Part shown: piece by piece, positions 63,592 to 64,000 of the stretch
Layout of the letters: each line of letters starts with the position of its first letter
How positions within the stretch are numbered: the stretch's first letter is position 1
Assembly: GCA_013396635.1 (NCBI GenBank)
Contig: WBMW01003963.1
Span: forward strand, 328,374-392,373
Direction of reading: 5' to 3'
DNA from: Penelope pileata
Taxonomy: Eukaryota; Chordata; Aves; Galliformes; Cracidae
DNA: 64,000 bases
Notes under the pieces: model-generated
The model's input: only the letters and a program-made list of their open reading frames with translations
Databases searched by the model: none
What the model was told of the DNA's origin: nothing
Translations under genes and position numbers: made by a program

Positions 63592-64000
63592 CCTTGAGAC
63601 TGGCACAAAAACAATGAAATTGAAAAAAAATCCACAACTGGGGTTATTTTTATTTGCCTTCTGGAATCTAAGCCTTTCCAATACACTTGAGTCATGTTTT
63701 CTCCACAGCCCTAAGGAGTGGAAATGTAGGTCTCGCCTATATGGGATTATTTTTTTGTCATACCCAAACATTTGACTTTAAATAGGCACAGTTAGATCAG
63801 TACAGCCCCTTCCTCCCATTGGTCACTTGCACTGGGACCTAGCTGATGCGACTTGGGCAAAGTTATCACTCAACTCAAATCCAAAAAGTAGCCCAAGTAT
63901 GGACTTGTAATGGAGTTGTAATGTTCCAGGATAGTTATATCAGTACAGTTTCATGCCTACTGACATGGAATATAGCTGTGAGAATCTTTTGGCAGAAAGA
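63592..64000. other. Non-coding tail of the window, nothing seen
   Basis: Unique AT-rich sequence with no recognisable gene, repeat or motif up to the window edge. Confidence 0.5.

Noticed and set aside
63486..63695. Minus-strand frame encoding a 17-residue tandem repeat.
   Set aside because: The peptide repeat follows from a 51-bp DNA duplication whose period happens to be a multiple of three. Nothing else suggests translation.
1..64000. Search for bacterial-type systems: operons, CRISPR, toxin-antitoxin, phage genes.
   Set aside because: Codon structure, repeat families and stop density are those of vertebrate non-coding DNA. No such system is present that I can see.

Overview
This window looks like ordinary nuclear DNA from a bird, most likely a galliform such as chicken. 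The evidence is the repeat content. CR1 LINE 3' ends carry the avian tail with repeated ATTCTATG-like octamers. Two copies of a mariner element match, as far as I recall it, the chicken family Galluhop (Mariner1_GG). There is also one very old MIR-type SINE. The DNA is AT-rich, CpG-poor and stop-dense on both strands. It contains two single N bases, at 21400 and 54565, as in a draft assembly. I recognise no prokaryotic gene, operon, rRNA, CRISPR array or virus.

I found no host protein-coding exon that I can support. The open frames are short (209 codons at most), overlap on both strands and match no family I recognise, except where they lie in transposon relics. The window is best read as a gene desert or a long intron.

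Layout. 1-9.2 kb: unique AT-rich DNA with one homeodomain-site cluster near 6.7-6.95 kb. 9195-9736: an internally deleted mariner, minus strand. 9.7-34.4 kb: unique DNA with small hairpins, two CT-rich pyrimidine tracts (21.1-21.45 kb), and a block near 25.1-25.7 kb that is richer in CpG. 34421-35149: a 5'-truncated CR1 with a broken reverse-transcriptase C-terminal region. 39.4-39.7 kb: a very old CR1/L3-like relic. 45.6, 52.4 and 57.0 kb: short CR1 3' ends. 58.92-59.09 kb: the MIR relic. 60799-62400: a near-complete but dead mariner with a CR1 inserted in antisense inside its transposase. 63488-63591: a clean 51-bp tandem duplication.

The transposons do not form a working system. The most informative structures are the nested CR1-in-mariner insertion, which orders the two events in time, and the deletion-derived mariner copy with microhomology at its junction. 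The rest is candidate regulatory DNA that needs cross-species alignment. I did not find an undescribed biological system.
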